Assembly: GCF_046719765.1 (NCBI RefSeq)
Contig: NZ_JABEBY010000004.1
Coordinates: 1-64,000 of the forward strand
Direction of reading: 5' to 3'
Source: Halonotius sp046719765
Lineage (GTDB): Archaea; Halobacteriota; Halobacteria; Halobacteriales; Haloferacaceae
Length of the DNA: 64,000 bases
This document shows positions 33,888 through 42,217 of the stretch, piece by piece. The notes under the pieces were generated by a model. The model was not told the origin of the DNA and searched no databases. It saw nothing but the letters and a program-made list of their open reading frames with translations. The position numbers and the translations under genes are program-made. The first letter of the stretch is position 1, and every line of letters begins with the position of its first letter.

Positions 33888-34058
33888 ATGTTACACAATC
33901 CGATCTTCCGCTGGGGCGTCGGGCTCTCGGGTGCTCTTGTCGTCGTTGCTGTCGCGCACCTGTTCCTGAGTGGCACTGTCCAACTCGTTGCCTACGGGAT
34001 CGCCGTCTTCGATGGGCTCATGACGCCGCTGGTTCTGAAACGGGCTGCTAGGGAGTAA
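33888..34058 (+). CDS. small two-helix membrane protein
   Basis: A 56-residue protein from the ATG at 33888 (MLHNPIFRWGVGLSGALVV). Two membrane helices ('GLSGALVVVAVAHLFLS' and 'VQLVAYGIAVFDGLMTPLVL') and a basic end 'KRAARE'. Function unknown. It sits between the helicase and the DUF357 gene on the same strand. Confidence 0.6.
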   Translation: MLHNPIFRWGVGLSGALVVVAVAHLFLSGTVQLVAYGIAVFDGLMTPLVLKRAARE

Positions 34059-34104
34059 CGCACAGCGACCGAACGGCTTTCCGACTGGCCGGCAAGCCAC
34101 CGAT

Positions 34105-34389
34105 ATGGCTGCCGATCTTGCCGAAAAGACGGATCGCTACGAGCAGATGTTGGCCGACGCCTTAGCCGCGGCGACGACACAACCGCCAGCCGACACACCA
34201 CTCGGCGAGGCTGCCGCCGAGTGTCGGGAGATGGCTGAATCGTATCTGGCAGACGGCCGCCACTTCCGGGCTGACGGCGATCCAGTAAACGCGCTGGCCG
34301 CGTTTTCCTACGGCTACGGCTGGCTGGACTGTGGGGTTCGGATGGGGCTGTTTTCGGTGCCCGACGACACCGAGCTATTCACGATGTAG
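34105..34389 (+). CDS. DUF357 family protein
   Basis: A 94-residue archaeal protein: 'EKTDRYEQMLADAL', 'AAAECREMAESYLADGRHFRADGDPVNALAAFSYGYGWLDCGVRMGLF'. The 'GDPVNALAAFSYGxGWLDxGxRxG' segment is the DUF357 signature, an all-helical fold. No enzymatic role is known. Convergent with cheF. Confidence 0.88.
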   Translation: MAADLAEKTDRYEQMLADALAAATTQPPADTPLGEAAAECREMAESYLADGRHFRADGDPVNALAAFSYGYGWLDCGVRMGLFSVPDDTELFTM

Positions 34390-34405
34390 TGGTGCCGGCA
34401 GGCTG

Positions 34406-35275
34406 CTACTCGTTGACCGACTCCAGCTGTTCGGTGACGACGATCTCGCCGCGGGAGGTGAGATAGAGCACGCCCTCCTCCTCGGTGACCAACTCTTTTT
34501 CCAAGAGGCTCTCGGCGACCGTCTCTGCGTCGGTGTCATCGTCGGTGACGATCCCCTCCAGCGACGCGCTACCGCCGGCACTGTACAGCGAAATGAGTGC
34601 CTGGGTTTCGGTGTCGTTGACCTCCGTCTGCCGCACGTCGTTGATAACCTTGCTGTAGTTGAGCCGGACGAACTGACTCAGGAAGGTGAGCTTCCGCCTG
34701 CTGAGCAGCGAGATGTAGGTTGTCAGCGTCGTGTTGCCGGCGGCGTGATCGAGGATCAGCGTCGGCCGGGCGCGATCCATCAGCTCCCGCTGTTCGTGTT
34801 CGAAGCCGATGACCGCTTCAACGTTGATCCGGGCGGTTTTGTCGTCTAAGGATAGCTCGATCGCCGATTCGGAGAGATCAAGCAACATCTTTCGTGGCGG
34901 CACATCGGTGACACGGCCGCCGCGTTTGGCGGGATGTTGGGCGATCACGGTCTGTTTGCCGATCAGGAGCTTGAACAACAGCGTCCGGAACTTGGCGATC
35001 GTCTCCGGGCTACCGCCGATGATCGCCCGCCGCCGGTTTCCCTTCCGTTCGTAGGCGATGGCGATCGCCTCCTCGAAAAACTGTGAGACGCTGTCGGCGA
35101 CCGAACCGGGGTTTGTGCTGACGATCTTTGAGAGAAAGATCGTCTTCTTGCTGTCCCCTGTGACGAGCACTAACTGTTCGTGGTTAAGAAGTACACGACC
35201 TTTGACAGGTTTGAGCTGGTCAATATCTTCGGTGAGGAGCTTTCCGGTGAAGTCGGCGACGACCTCCTCACTCAT
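34406..35275 (-). CDS. cheF: CheF-type archaellum/chemotaxis adaptor
   Basis: A 289-residue archaea-specific protein that links the bacterial-type chemotaxis machinery (CheY/CheD) to the archaellum switch. Pattern: 'VVADFTGKLLTEDIDQLKPVKGRVLLNHEQLVLVTGDSKKTIFLSKIVS', 'TLILDHAAGNTTLTTYISLLSRRKLTFLSQFV', and a C-terminal winged-helix-like region 'TETQALISLYSAGGSASLEGIV...VTEEEGVLYLTSRGEIV'. No other che or arl genes lie in the window, but the phototaxis pair htrII-sopII is 8 kb away and would signal through it. Confidence 0.85.
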   Translation of the reverse strand: MSEEVVADFTGKLLTEDIDQLKPVKGRVLLNHEQLVLVTGDSKKTIFLSKIVSTNPGSVADSVSQFFEEAIAIAYERKGNRRRAIIGGSPETIAKFRTLLFKLLIGKQTVIAQHPAKRGGRVTDVPPRKMLLDLSESAIELSLDDKTARINVEAVIGFEHEQRELMDRARPTLILDHAAGNTTLTTYISLLSRRKLTFLSQFVRLNYSKVINDVRQTEVNDTETQALISLYSAGGSASLEGIVTDDDTDAETVAESLLEKELVTEEEGVLYLTSRGEIVVTEQLESVNE

Positions 35276-35381
35276 GACCTACGTATTACGCAAACGGGGT
35301 ATTGTATATTTCGGATCAGTTGGGAACACCGGTAGTGCGACGGCATACCACGTCATTCCTATCAGAATTTTGTGGTTCAAA

Positions 35382-35765
35382 CTACCGGTTGTAGGCCGCC
35401 CGGAGGAAGGCGACGGCCGCGCCGAACATGGCGAGATTCCCGAAGAACGCCAGCCGTTCGCCGCTTTTGTCGTCGGGATCGGCGTTCCAGAAATCATGCA
35501 TCGTCGGCGTTACGACCGCCAGAAACGTTGCCACCGCGCCGGTCGCCAGCCGCGGGAACCGCCAGAATGCTGTACCCAGTCCGCCGACAACCATCATGCC
35601 GGAGGCAAACGGGGCCGCGATCTCCGGTAGTGGCACGTCGGCGGAGTCGGCGTACTCGATCGTCTCGTCCATCTCTCGGAAATCTTCGGTCGCTTGCAGG
35701 GCGACGCCGAGGCCGAACAACACGCGCCCCATCGTCGAGAGGGTGTCAGTGGTATCGGATTTCAT
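35382..35765 (-). CDS. DoxX family membrane protein
   Basis: A 127-residue protein from the ATG at 35765 (MKSDTTDTLSTMGRVLFGLG). Four membrane helices in the DoxX layout: 'MGRVLFGLGVALQATEDF', 'FASGMMVVGGLGTAFW', 'ATGAVATFLAVVTPTMHDFW' and 'FFGNLAMFGAAVAFL'. The conserved 'MHDFWN' near the third helix is typical. DoxX-like proteins may take part in quinone or thiol redox reactions; role here unknown. Confidence 0.8.
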   Translation of the reverse strand: MKSDTTDTLSTMGRVLFGLGVALQATEDFREMDETIEYADSADVPLPEIAAPFASGMMVVGGLGTAFWRFPRLATGAVATFLAVVTPTMHDFWNADPDDKSGERLAFFGNLAMFGAAVAFLRAAYNR

Positions 35766-36005
35766 GCTGTTGTCTACCAATTCTGTAACCCCCACGGGAA
35801 TATAAACGTCAAGGTCGCTCACACGCTACGTAATCGTCCATGGTTGATTAATACGGTCTCAAACGCGAAAAATAAGCTGTTTCGGTTGTGGATATTCAGA
35901 AAGTGATTCGGAATAAAACTAAAATCAAGCAAACGATTATGGGTGAAATAGATCGAAAAGACGTATATATGTGTCGAATCATCATACAAACGCCCATACG
36001 AAACT

Positions 36006-36206
36006 ATGAGACACGATTACGACCTCCCGCCCGACTGGGCGGCCATGACCGACGAGGAGAAATCCCGATGGATGACCCAGGAACGCTGTCGGCGTCAGGC
36101 GAGACGACAGCAGACACCCGTGGCGGACGCCGTGGACGCCGAATCCGAACGAGTCGAGCGGAAACTGGCAGCCCGTGGCTACGCCCCGGTGAAAAAACAG
36201 CGATAG
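36006..36206 (+). CDS. small charged haloarchaeal protein, function unknown
   Basis: A 66-residue protein, MRHDYDLPPDWAAMTDEEKS, then 'RWMTQERCRRQARRQQ' and 'VERKLAARGYAPVKKQ'. Helical, rich in Arg and acidic residues, one Cys. Composition unlike most acidic haloarchaeal proteins and compatible with nucleic-acid or ribosome binding. A TATATAT box at about 35964-35970 would give a leader of ~13 bases. Region upstream is AT-rich. Confidence 0.6.
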   Translation: MRHDYDLPPDWAAMTDEEKSRWMTQERCRRQARRQQTPVADAVDAESERVERKLAARGYAPVKKQR

Positions 36207-36411
36207 CCACTGACACCACCGACTCCGACGCCCCGTTTTTTTCAGTTCACGTGGGTATCAACACTGCTTGGGTGAGACGCTTGACGAGCCACGCTTGAGT
36301 GAGCCACTCGCCTGTCTTCGTTGCGCCACCACCCGATGGCCCCGGATGCTCACCCCGCGGCGACCGCCCTCGCAGCACCTGATTATTACAGCTGATACTC
36401 CGCGCCGAACG

Positions 36412-36420
36412 TATTTATAT
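36412..36420 (+). promoter_or_regulatory. TATA-like box of a possible RNA gene
   Basis: TATTTATAT, the best TATA match in this stretch. Its centre is 24 bp upstream of an ATG at 36440 that opens a frame of only ten codons (MSLLTEGDTP), so the expected transcript begins at about 36440 and is either an RNA or a tiny leaderless peptide message. Confidence 0.5.
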
Positions 36421-36439
36421 TCCCTCGCGCTATCCGTAG

Positions 36440-36562
36440 ATGTCGCTACTCACAGAAGGCGACACCCCCTGAATAGGTGTGGAAGTCTCCCCCGACTTCC
36501 GAGTCTTTGAGAGCATGCGACATTGACCCCCCTCGAACCCTGCTCCACCACTGGTATGGTGG
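36440..36562 (+). ncRNA. candidate structured RNA
   Basis: Downstream of the TATA-like box lie four stems in 120 bases: TGTCGC/GCGACA (36441-36464), ACACC/GGTGT (36462-36480, overlapping the first and so an alternative), GGAAGTC/GACTTCC (36481-36500) and CCACCA/TGGTGG (36545-36562). It does not match the parts of RNase P or SRP RNA that I know. The 3' end is unknown and may reach 36830. Prediction only. Confidence 0.3.
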
Positions 36563-36940
36563 TAGCACTGCATTCCACTTTTCACGACGCGAACACAACC
36601 TCTAACAGCATCGTTGCAATCGACCGGTCGACAGCCTCCACCGAGAGGAAGACTACGGTCGAAGACACCGGCGCGATACTGACCGTCTGGGGGTGCGATC
36701 GTGTGTCACTGGATTCACCTGTCGCCTTCGCGACCGCGTCGTCAACGGCGACGAAACGCTCCGTCGCGCCGGGATGGAACTGGTCGTTGAACTGTGCGTC
36801 CGAGACGGATAGCGGAACATCGTGGTAACAGCCGCTTCTCGCGTGTGCTTCTTGCTTAACGCTCTCCTATGAGTCGTTCAGCGACAGTGGAGATGGCGTG
36901 GCGACAAGACGCCACTTCGTGGGTGACTGTCGCAGAAATA

Positions 36941-37015
36941 TAGCGGGAAGTAGATTTGAACTACCGATCTCCGGGTTATGAGCCCGGCGGAATCTCCTGG
37001 CTATCCCATCCCGCT
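36941..37015 (-). tRNA. initiator tRNA-Met (CAU)
   Basis: 75-nt cloverleaf: acceptor AGCGGGA with TCCCGCT, anticodon stem CCGGG with CCCGG, anticodon loop CTCATAA (CAU), T loop TTCAAAT and discriminator A. Three G-C pairs in the anticodon stem next to the loop and an A1-U72 pair mark the archaeal initiator rather than the elongator or the Ile2 tRNA. CCA is not encoded. No intron. Confidence 0.93.
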
Positions 37016-37181
37016 ATCAGAACGGATGCCACAGTTACGGTTAAGCGTTATGATCGACTCGCAGTATGGCACTTTTCGACGATGTGTGGTGGTGTCACGA
37101 CCCGACCGACAGCCCGCTGTCGCACTCAGTTGTCTGCGGTACACACCGCAACTGCGATGCCCGACCGCACCCATGAGGATG

Positions 37182-38678
37182 TCAGTCGCTTTCCAGATCA
37201 ACGCCGATATCGTCAACCGTCATGATGTGATCGAACAGCGGCTTGAGCGTGTTCACGTCCTGTGGGCTGCTGGCCGAGGGGTTAACAAAGAAGGAGCTTA
37301 CCGCTCCGCCGGCACTCAGCTTGCCGAGGAAGATGTGGAGAAACCGGAAGGTGCCCTCAACGGATTTGTACCGGAACAACACGTCGAGCGGATCAAGCGA
37401 GACAGCGATCCCGCCGTCGAGAGCCTGCCAGTCATCCAGCGTCTTCGTTGAGAGAATCCCCAGGCGCGTCACATCGTTGGGATTGTTGATGTTGACGACC
37501 TCGACGGTATCGCTGACAGCGGTCGGAACGGTCTGCGAACAGCCGACGGTGATCACCTTGACCCGGCGGGCGGCCTCGGCGATCGCCGCCAGCCGGTCGG
37601 GGTTCATCGCCCGATACTGGATCAGGAGGATGTTGCGATCGTCGGCCTCGGTGACGCCAAGCAGATCACGACGGGCCTCGTGTTTGCGGCTATCCTGTGA
37701 GCTACACTGGACGAGGATCGTCGTCCCCGGCGAGAGATCCAGATTCCGGGGACGCTGGTAGCCCTCATTGGCTTCCCACACCGTGTCGTCGGCCTCCGGT
37801 TCGGCTCCCGGCGTATCGGCGGTCGGGGTGGGGTCGCTTGGCGTGCCATCGGTAGTTGACGCCGAGCGACTCGGCGTTTCTGCTGTCGCTCCACCGGCTG
37901 TGTCGGCGGCTGCAGCCTGTGTGGGTGGTTGGCTGTCGGCCTCGCCGTTATCGATGGTTTCGGCCATCGCCTCGGCCGACTGGGTCGCTGGTTCATCGTC
38001 GTCACCGATGATCTTCGCCAACAGCGCGATCAGCTCATCTTTTGGGAGCGCTTGGAGCTCATCGAGATCGAGATCAAGATCGGAGGCCGACAGTTCGTCG
38101 GCTGTGTCATCGCTCGCTGTTGTGTCGCCGTCGTCGGTGGCTGTCGAGCCGGTTGCAGCGGTGTCAGTCGTTTGCGACGATCCGGATGCTGACGCCTCGG
38201 TGCCGCCACCGTCCGTGCTTGCTGGCACCTCTTCGGTGGCTCGTGCTCCGGGCGTCTGTTCCGTATCGGCGGTCGCCGGTTCGGCGGTCGTTTCGGCCGA
38301 TTCGGCCGTCAGCTCGTGGATCCGATCGACCAGCGGCTCATAGGAGAGCTCGATCATCGACCGGGGGAAGAGATCGGTCGCACCGGAGCTAAAGGCATCG
38401 CGGGCGATCTCTTCGGGCTCGTCGTCGATCAGGAGAATGACCGGCAGCGAGCTGTGTGCCGAGCGCACGTGCGACAGCAGATCGAGGCCGTCGTCGTCGC
38501 CGAGCCGGAACTCGCTGATGACGCAGTCGATATCGTCTGCGTCGAGCGTTGCTTTCGCGGTAGCCACGTCGCTGGCGGTTCGCACCTCGAACTCGTACTC
38601 CGACGAGAGCGTCTCCGCGCGGGACGCCGCCGTATCGGCATCAGCGTCTACGTACAGTAACTGTGGCACCGCACCCAT
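37182..38678 (-). CDS. degenerate receiver domain plus RecA/KaiC-like C-terminal domain protein
   Basis: A 498-residue protein of the haloarchaeal HTR-like/DUF7504 type. Residues 1-120 are a response-regulator fold ('LLYVDADADTA', 'LDADDIDCVISEFRLGDDDGLDLL', 'LPVILLIDD'), but the phosphorylation Asp is replaced by Glu56 and the conserved Lys is lost ('TDLFPRS'). Residues ~120-300 are a low-complexity acidic Ser/Thr/Asp linker. Residues ~310-498 ('GTTILVQCSSQDSRKHEARRDLLG', 'NILLIQYRAMNPDRL', 'VSLDPLDVLFRYKSVEGTFRFLHIFLGKL') resemble a RecA-like core without a clear Walker A. Probably a signalling protein. Confidence 0.75.
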   Translation of the reverse strand: MGAVPQLLYVDADADTAASRAETLSSEYEFEVRTASDVATAKATLDADDIDCVISEFRLGDDDGLDLLSHVRSAHSSLPVILLIDDEPEEIARDAFSSGATDLFPRSMIELSYEPLVDRIHELTAESAETTAEPATADTEQTPGARATEEVPASTDGGGTEASASGSSQTTDTAATGSTATDDGDTTASDDTADELSASDLDLDLDELQALPKDELIALLAKIIGDDDEPATQSAEAMAETIDNGEADSQPPTQAAAADTAGGATAETPSRSASTTDGTPSDPTPTADTPGAEPEADDTVWEANEGYQRPRNLDLSPGTTILVQCSSQDSRKHEARRDLLGVTEADDRNILLIQYRAMNPDRLAAIAEAARRVKVITVGCSQTVPTAVSDTVEVVNINNPNDVTRLGILSTKTLDDWQALDGGIAVSLDPLDVLFRYKSVEGTFRFLHIFLGKLSAGGAVSSFFVNPSASSPQDVNTLKPLFDHIMTVDDIGVDLESD

Positions 38679-38789
38679 AGCTTAAGAGTGGGGTTCCGGA
38701 AGTATAAACACCACCGATCGATCCTTGTATCTCAGTAAAACGACGGCTGTCACGGGGTGTCGTGGGGGCTACTCAACCGGTGCGGGGCA

Positions 38790-38920
38790 AGCTTCGCTGG
38801 CCCAACGAAGCTCAGGCCTCGTCGAACATGGCGGAGCAAGCTCCGCCGACTCGACTTCGCGCTGCTCAGTCGAACATCGCAAATCAGAGATTTGCTGGCC
38901 TGACGAAGCTACGCTTCGTC
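38790..38920. repeat. array of five short hairpins 3' of the dehydratase gene
   Basis: Five inverted repeats follow one another: AGCTTCG/CGAAGCT (38790-38812), GGCGGAGC-AA-GCTCCGCC (38830-38847, perfect), CGACT/AGTCG (38848-38873), GCAAATC-AGA-GATTTGC (38879-38895) and GACGAAGC-TAC-GCTTCGTC (38902-38920). Linkers repeat short words such as TCGAACAT and TGGCC. The last hairpin overlaps the dehydratase stop codon. They could mark transcript ends or be a repetitive element. Confidence 0.75.
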
Positions 38921-40144
38921 AAACAACGTCTCGCCGTCGACCATGTGCTCCTCGACGGCGTCCATATCGAGCGTGACGCCGAGTCCTGGCTCCTCAGGGA
39001 TCTCGATGTAGCCATCGACGATCACGTCTTCCTCGACGAGTTCGTCCCACCAGCCGAGCTCGTAGCTGTGGTATTCGACGGCCAGGGAGTTCGGGATCGC
39101 CGCGCCGACGTGGGCACTCGCCATCGTCGCCACCGGCGAGGAGACGTTGTGCATCGCCACGGGGATGTAGTACTGATTCGCCACGTCGGCAATCTTTCTC
39201 GTCTCGCGCATCCCGCCGACCTTCGGGAGGTCGGGGGCGATGATATCGACCGCCTGGTTCTCGATGAGGCGTCGCTCCTCGGTGACCCGATAGCGGTTCT
39301 CGCCGACGGTGATCGGCGTGATCGTGGATTTCGTGACCTCCTCTTGAACTTCGAGGTTCTCCGGCGGGACGGGGTCTTCGAGCCACCACACGTCATACTC
39401 CTCAAGCTCGGCGGCGAGCCGTTTCGCGCTACCGCCCGAGAACGTCCAGTGGCAGTCGAACGCAACGTCGGCGCGATCCTTCACGCGCTCGGTGACGGCC
39501 TCGACGATCTCGGCTTTGTGGCGGATTTCGCCCGGCCGAAGATGGCGGTTTGCGCGATCCTTTTCGAGCCCCGAGGGCACATCGAGATCGAATTTGAGAG
39601 CGTCGTAGCCGAGTTCCTCGACGACGCGTTCGGCCTCGTCGGCGCAGGCCTGCGGGTCAGCCTCGTTGGCGGTGTGGCAGTCACAGTAAACGCGAACCTC
39701 GTCGCGGTATTTGCCGCCGAGGAGCTGGTAGGCCGGTACGTCGAGGATCTTCCCCGCCAGATCGTGCAGCGCGATCTCGATGCCGGCGATGGCGGTGACC
39801 GTGACGCCCTCAATGGTACCTTCGCCGGACATCTTCTGGATCAGATGCTCGTAGAGGCGATCGATATCGAGGGGGTTCTCGCCGACGACGAACGGTTTCA
39901 TCCGCTCGATGAGTTCGGGGACGCCCGCACCCCAGTAGGCCTCGCCGGTGCCGACGACGCCGCTGTCGGTGTACACTCGGACGAGTGTCCACGGGAAGTT
40001 GCCGTCGACCATCGTCGTCTGCACGTCGGTGATCTCGACATCGCGGTCGCCGCCGCGGCTGGCGGTGACGCCCATCGTGTCGCCGGACAGCTCACGCATC
40101 GTGTACTCGGCGTTCGGGTCGTGTAAGGAGTCGTAATCGACCAT
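38909..40144 (-). CDS. enolase-superfamily sugar-acid dehydratase (gluconate/xylonate dehydratase-like)
   Basis: A 411-residue mandelate racemase/muconate lactonizing subgroup enzyme, MVDYDSLHDPNAEYTMREL. Metal ligands sit in the barrel domain 'VAFDCHWTFSG', 'WWLEDPVPPEN' and 'ITVGENRY'; 'FPWTLVRVYTDSGVVGTGEAYWG' belongs to the capping domain. It is close to haloarchaeal gluconate dehydratase of the semi-phosphorylated Entner-Doudoroff pathway and xylonate dehydratase of the pentose pathway; I cannot separate these from sequence. Monocistronic, upstream spacer shared divergently with menA. Confidence 0.85.
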   Translation of the reverse strand: MVDYDSLHDPNAEYTMRELSGDTMGVTASRGGDRDVEITDVQTTMVDGNFPWTLVRVYTDSGVVGTGEAYWGAGVPELIERMKPFVVGENPLDIDRLYEHLIQKMSGEGTIEGVTVTAIAGIEIALHDLAGKILDVPAYQLLGGKYRDEVRVYCDCHTANEADPQACADEAERVVEELGYDALKFDLDVPSGLEKDRANRHLRPGEIRHKAEIVEAVTERVKDRADVAFDCHWTFSGGSAKRLAAELEEYDVWWLEDPVPPENLEVQEEVTKSTITPITVGENRYRVTEERRLIENQAVDIIAPDLPKVGGMRETRKIADVANQYYIPVAMHNVSSPVATMASAHVGAAIPNSLAVEYHSYELGWWDELVEEDVIVDGYIEIPEEPGLGVTLDMDAVEEHMVDGETLFDEA

Positions 40145-40231
40145 GTGTCGGCGTTAGTGTCCACTCGTAAATAGTCTCCTCACCTGTGTGCGAATGGCAA
40201 CATTCAGGCACGCGCCGCCCCCAGCGTGACT

Positions 40232-41167
40232 ATGAGCGGTTCGAACCTCTCGCGGCGACAGGCGTGGGTCGCCGCTGCCCGCCCGCAGACGCTGCCAGCG
40301 GCAGCCGCACCCGTCATCGTCGGCGTTGGCCTCGCACTCCACGACGGCGTTGCTGCCGTCGCCCCCGCCGTCGCCGCCTTCGTCGGCGCGGCCCTGATCC
40401 AGATCGGCACCAACTTCGCTAACGACTACTACGACGCGATCCAGGGTGCCGACACCGACGACCGCGAAGGGTTCACGCGTGTCACGCAGTCCGGGCTAAT
40501 CGAACCGGACCGCGTCAAGGCTGCGATGTATGCCACCTTCGCGGCCGCCATCGTCGTCGGCGGCTATCTTGTCTACGTTGGCGGCGTCCCGATCCTCGTG
40601 ATCGGGCTGCTGTCGGTCATCTCCGGGATCGCCTACACCGGCGGCCCCTACCCGCTCGGCTACCACGGCCTCGGCGACCTCTTCGTCTTCGTCTTTTTCG
40701 GCGTCGTCGCCGTCACCGGTACCTACTATGTCCAGGCTGCGGCCGCGCTGGCCGCGCCGCTGACGACGACGATCCCGCCCGGGACGATCACGCTTGAAGC
40801 GGTCGTCGCCAGCCTCCCGATCGCGGCGATCTCGACGAACATCCTCGTCGTCAACAACATTCGGGACAAAGCGGAAGATGAAACGACCGGCAAGCGAACG
40901 CTGGCGGTGCGGTTCGGCTACGGCTTCAGCCGCGCGGAGTACATCGGCCTGCTCGGCGTCGCATACCTGGTACCCGTCTGGCTGTGGCTGGCGACGGATT
41001 TCTCACCGACTGTGTTGCTTCCGCTGTTGACGCTGCCGGTCGCCGTCCGGGTCGCCGAGACTGTTCGGACTGAAACGAGCGGCGCGGCCCTCAACCCAGC
41101 CCTGGAGACGACCGGGAAACTGCTGGCGGGCTACGCGCTGCTGTTCGGCGTGGGGTTGGCGGTCTGA
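40232..41167 (+). CDS. menA: 1,4-dihydroxy-2-naphthoate polyprenyltransferase
   Basis: UbiA-family membrane prenyltransferase that attaches the isoprenoid tail in menaquinone synthesis. The 311-residue protein starts at ATG 40232 (MSGSNLSRRQAWVAAARPQT). Diagnostic segments: 'ARPQTLPAAAAPVIVG', the first Asp motif 'NFANDYYDAIQGADTDDREG', 'YTGGPYPLGYHGLGDLFVFVFFG', and the second Asp motif 'NNIRDKAEDETTGKRTLAVRFG'. Overlaps menC by one base (TGATG), confirming the pathway. Confidence 0.95.
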   Translation: MSGSNLSRRQAWVAAARPQTLPAAAAPVIVGVGLALHDGVAAVAPAVAAFVGAALIQIGTNFANDYYDAIQGADTDDREGFTRVTQSGLIEPDRVKAAMYATFAAAIVVGGYLVYVGGVPILVIGLLSVISGIAYTGGPYPLGYHGLGDLFVFVFFGVVAVTGTYYVQAAAALAAPLTTTIPPGTITLEAVVASLPIAAISTNILVVNNIRDKAEDETTGKRTLAVRFGYGFSRAEYIGLLGVAYLVPVWLWLATDFSPTVLLPLLTLPVAVRVAETVRTETSGAALNPALETTGKLLAGYALLFGVGLAV

Positions 41168-42210
41168 TGTGGATCGAGTCGTTTTCTCTCACGCTTGCAT
41201 CGCCGCTGTCGACTGCTCGCGGCGAGATCACCGAGCGACGGGGGTTCCTCGTCGGCGTCGACGACACCGCGGCCCCACCCGGGATCGGCGAAGCAACCCC
41301 GCTGCCGGGCTGGACTGAGTCCATTGAGGACTGTCGAGATGCACTCGAAGCGACCGACCCTGCGACCCCTGAGACACATCCTGATCCGTCGACGACGCCA
41401 GCCGCGGCCCACGCCGTCGAACTCGCCGGGCTTGATGGGCGCGGTCGCAGCGAGACAACCTCGTTGGCGGCGATGCTCCGAAAAGACGTCTTCGATGATG
41501 CCGATGCTGCGGTACCCCAACAGGTGCCAGTAAACGCGACCATCGGCGACGACGATCTCGATGCGACCGTCGCGGCCGCCGAACGCGCGGTCACCTACGG
41601 CTACGACTGCCTGAAGCTCAAAGCCGGCAGCCAGTCCGTGGAGGCCGACCTCCAACGCGTCCGCGCCGTCCGCGAGGCCGTCGGCGACGACATCGCGCTC
41701 CGGATCGACGCCAACGGTGCGTGGGATGTTTCAACCGCCGAGGATGCGATCGACGAGCTCGCGGCTCTCGACGTTGCTTACATCGAACAGCCGCTACCGG
41801 CGGCCAACATCGCCGACCACCGCGAGCTTCGTGGTCGCGGTGTCGACATCGCGCTCGATGAATCGCTGGCGACAGCGTCGATATCGGCCGTCCTCGATGC
41901 CGACGCGGCCGACGTACTGATCCTCAAACCGATGGCCCTCGGCGGGCCGCTGCAGGCGACACAGGCGGCCGCCCGTGCCCGTGAGGCGGGCGTCGAGCCC
42001 GTTGTGACGACGACGATCGACGCTGTTGTCGCGCGGACGGCCGCCGTTCACGTCGCCGCGGCGATCCCCGACATCGCGCCGTGTGGGCTGGCGACAGGGT
42101 CGCTGCTTGCGGATGATCTCGCCGCCGATCCGGTGCGGATTAGCGAGGGGGCTGCGAGCGTGCCGACCGGCGGTGGGCTCTGTGGCGATGCGTTTGAGAC
42201 GCTGCGCTGA
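41167..42210 (+). CDS. menC: o-succinylbenzoate synthase
   Basis: Enolase-superfamily enzyme that dehydrates SHCHC to o-succinylbenzoate in menaquinone synthesis. 347 residues. Catalytic pieces: 'YDCLKLKAG' (Lys-x-Lys), 'LRIDANGAW' (metal Asp), 'YIEQPLP' (metal Glu), 'IALDESLAT' (metal Asp) and 'VLILKPMALGG' (base Lys). Translation is coupled to menA. Other men genes are elsewhere. Confidence 0.93.
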   Translation: MWIESFSLTLASPLSTARGEITERRGFLVGVDDTAAPPGIGEATPLPGWTESIEDCRDALEATDPATPETHPDPSTTPAAAHAVELAGLDGRGRSETTSLAAMLRKDVFDDADAAVPQQVPVNATIGDDDLDATVAAAERAVTYGYDCLKLKAGSQSVEADLQRVRAVREAVGDDIALRIDANGAWDVSTAEDAIDELAALDVAYIEQPLPAANIADHRELRGRGVDIALDESLATASISAVLDADAADVLILKPMALGGPLQATQAAARAREAGVEPVVTTTIDAVVARTAAVHVAAAIPDIAPCGLATGSLLADDLAADPVRISEGAASVPTGGGLCGDAFETLR

Positions 42211-42217
42211 TCGATGG

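Larger units (their letters stand above)
36207..36940. other. 734-bp gene-poor region with RNA-like structure
   Basis: No convincing protein gene. A strong TATA-like box lies at 36412-36420, followed by closely packed hairpins (36441-36562). On the minus strand 36866-36582 stays open for 95 codons with coding-like third positions but has no start codon near its beginning, so it can only be a remnant or chance. The plus-strand frame 36523-36828 overlaps it and has poor codon use. The right end leads to tRNA-Met. Confidence 0.4.

Noticed and set aside
36523..36828. 101-codon plus-strand frame before tRNA-Met
   Set aside because: Thr/Ser-rich translation, poor third-position bias, no homology pattern; a competing antisense frame looks more coding-like yet also lacks a start.
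38762..40126. 454-codon plus-strand frame opposite the sugar-acid dehydratase
   Set aside because: Antisense shadow; the minus-strand gene matches a known enzyme over its full length.
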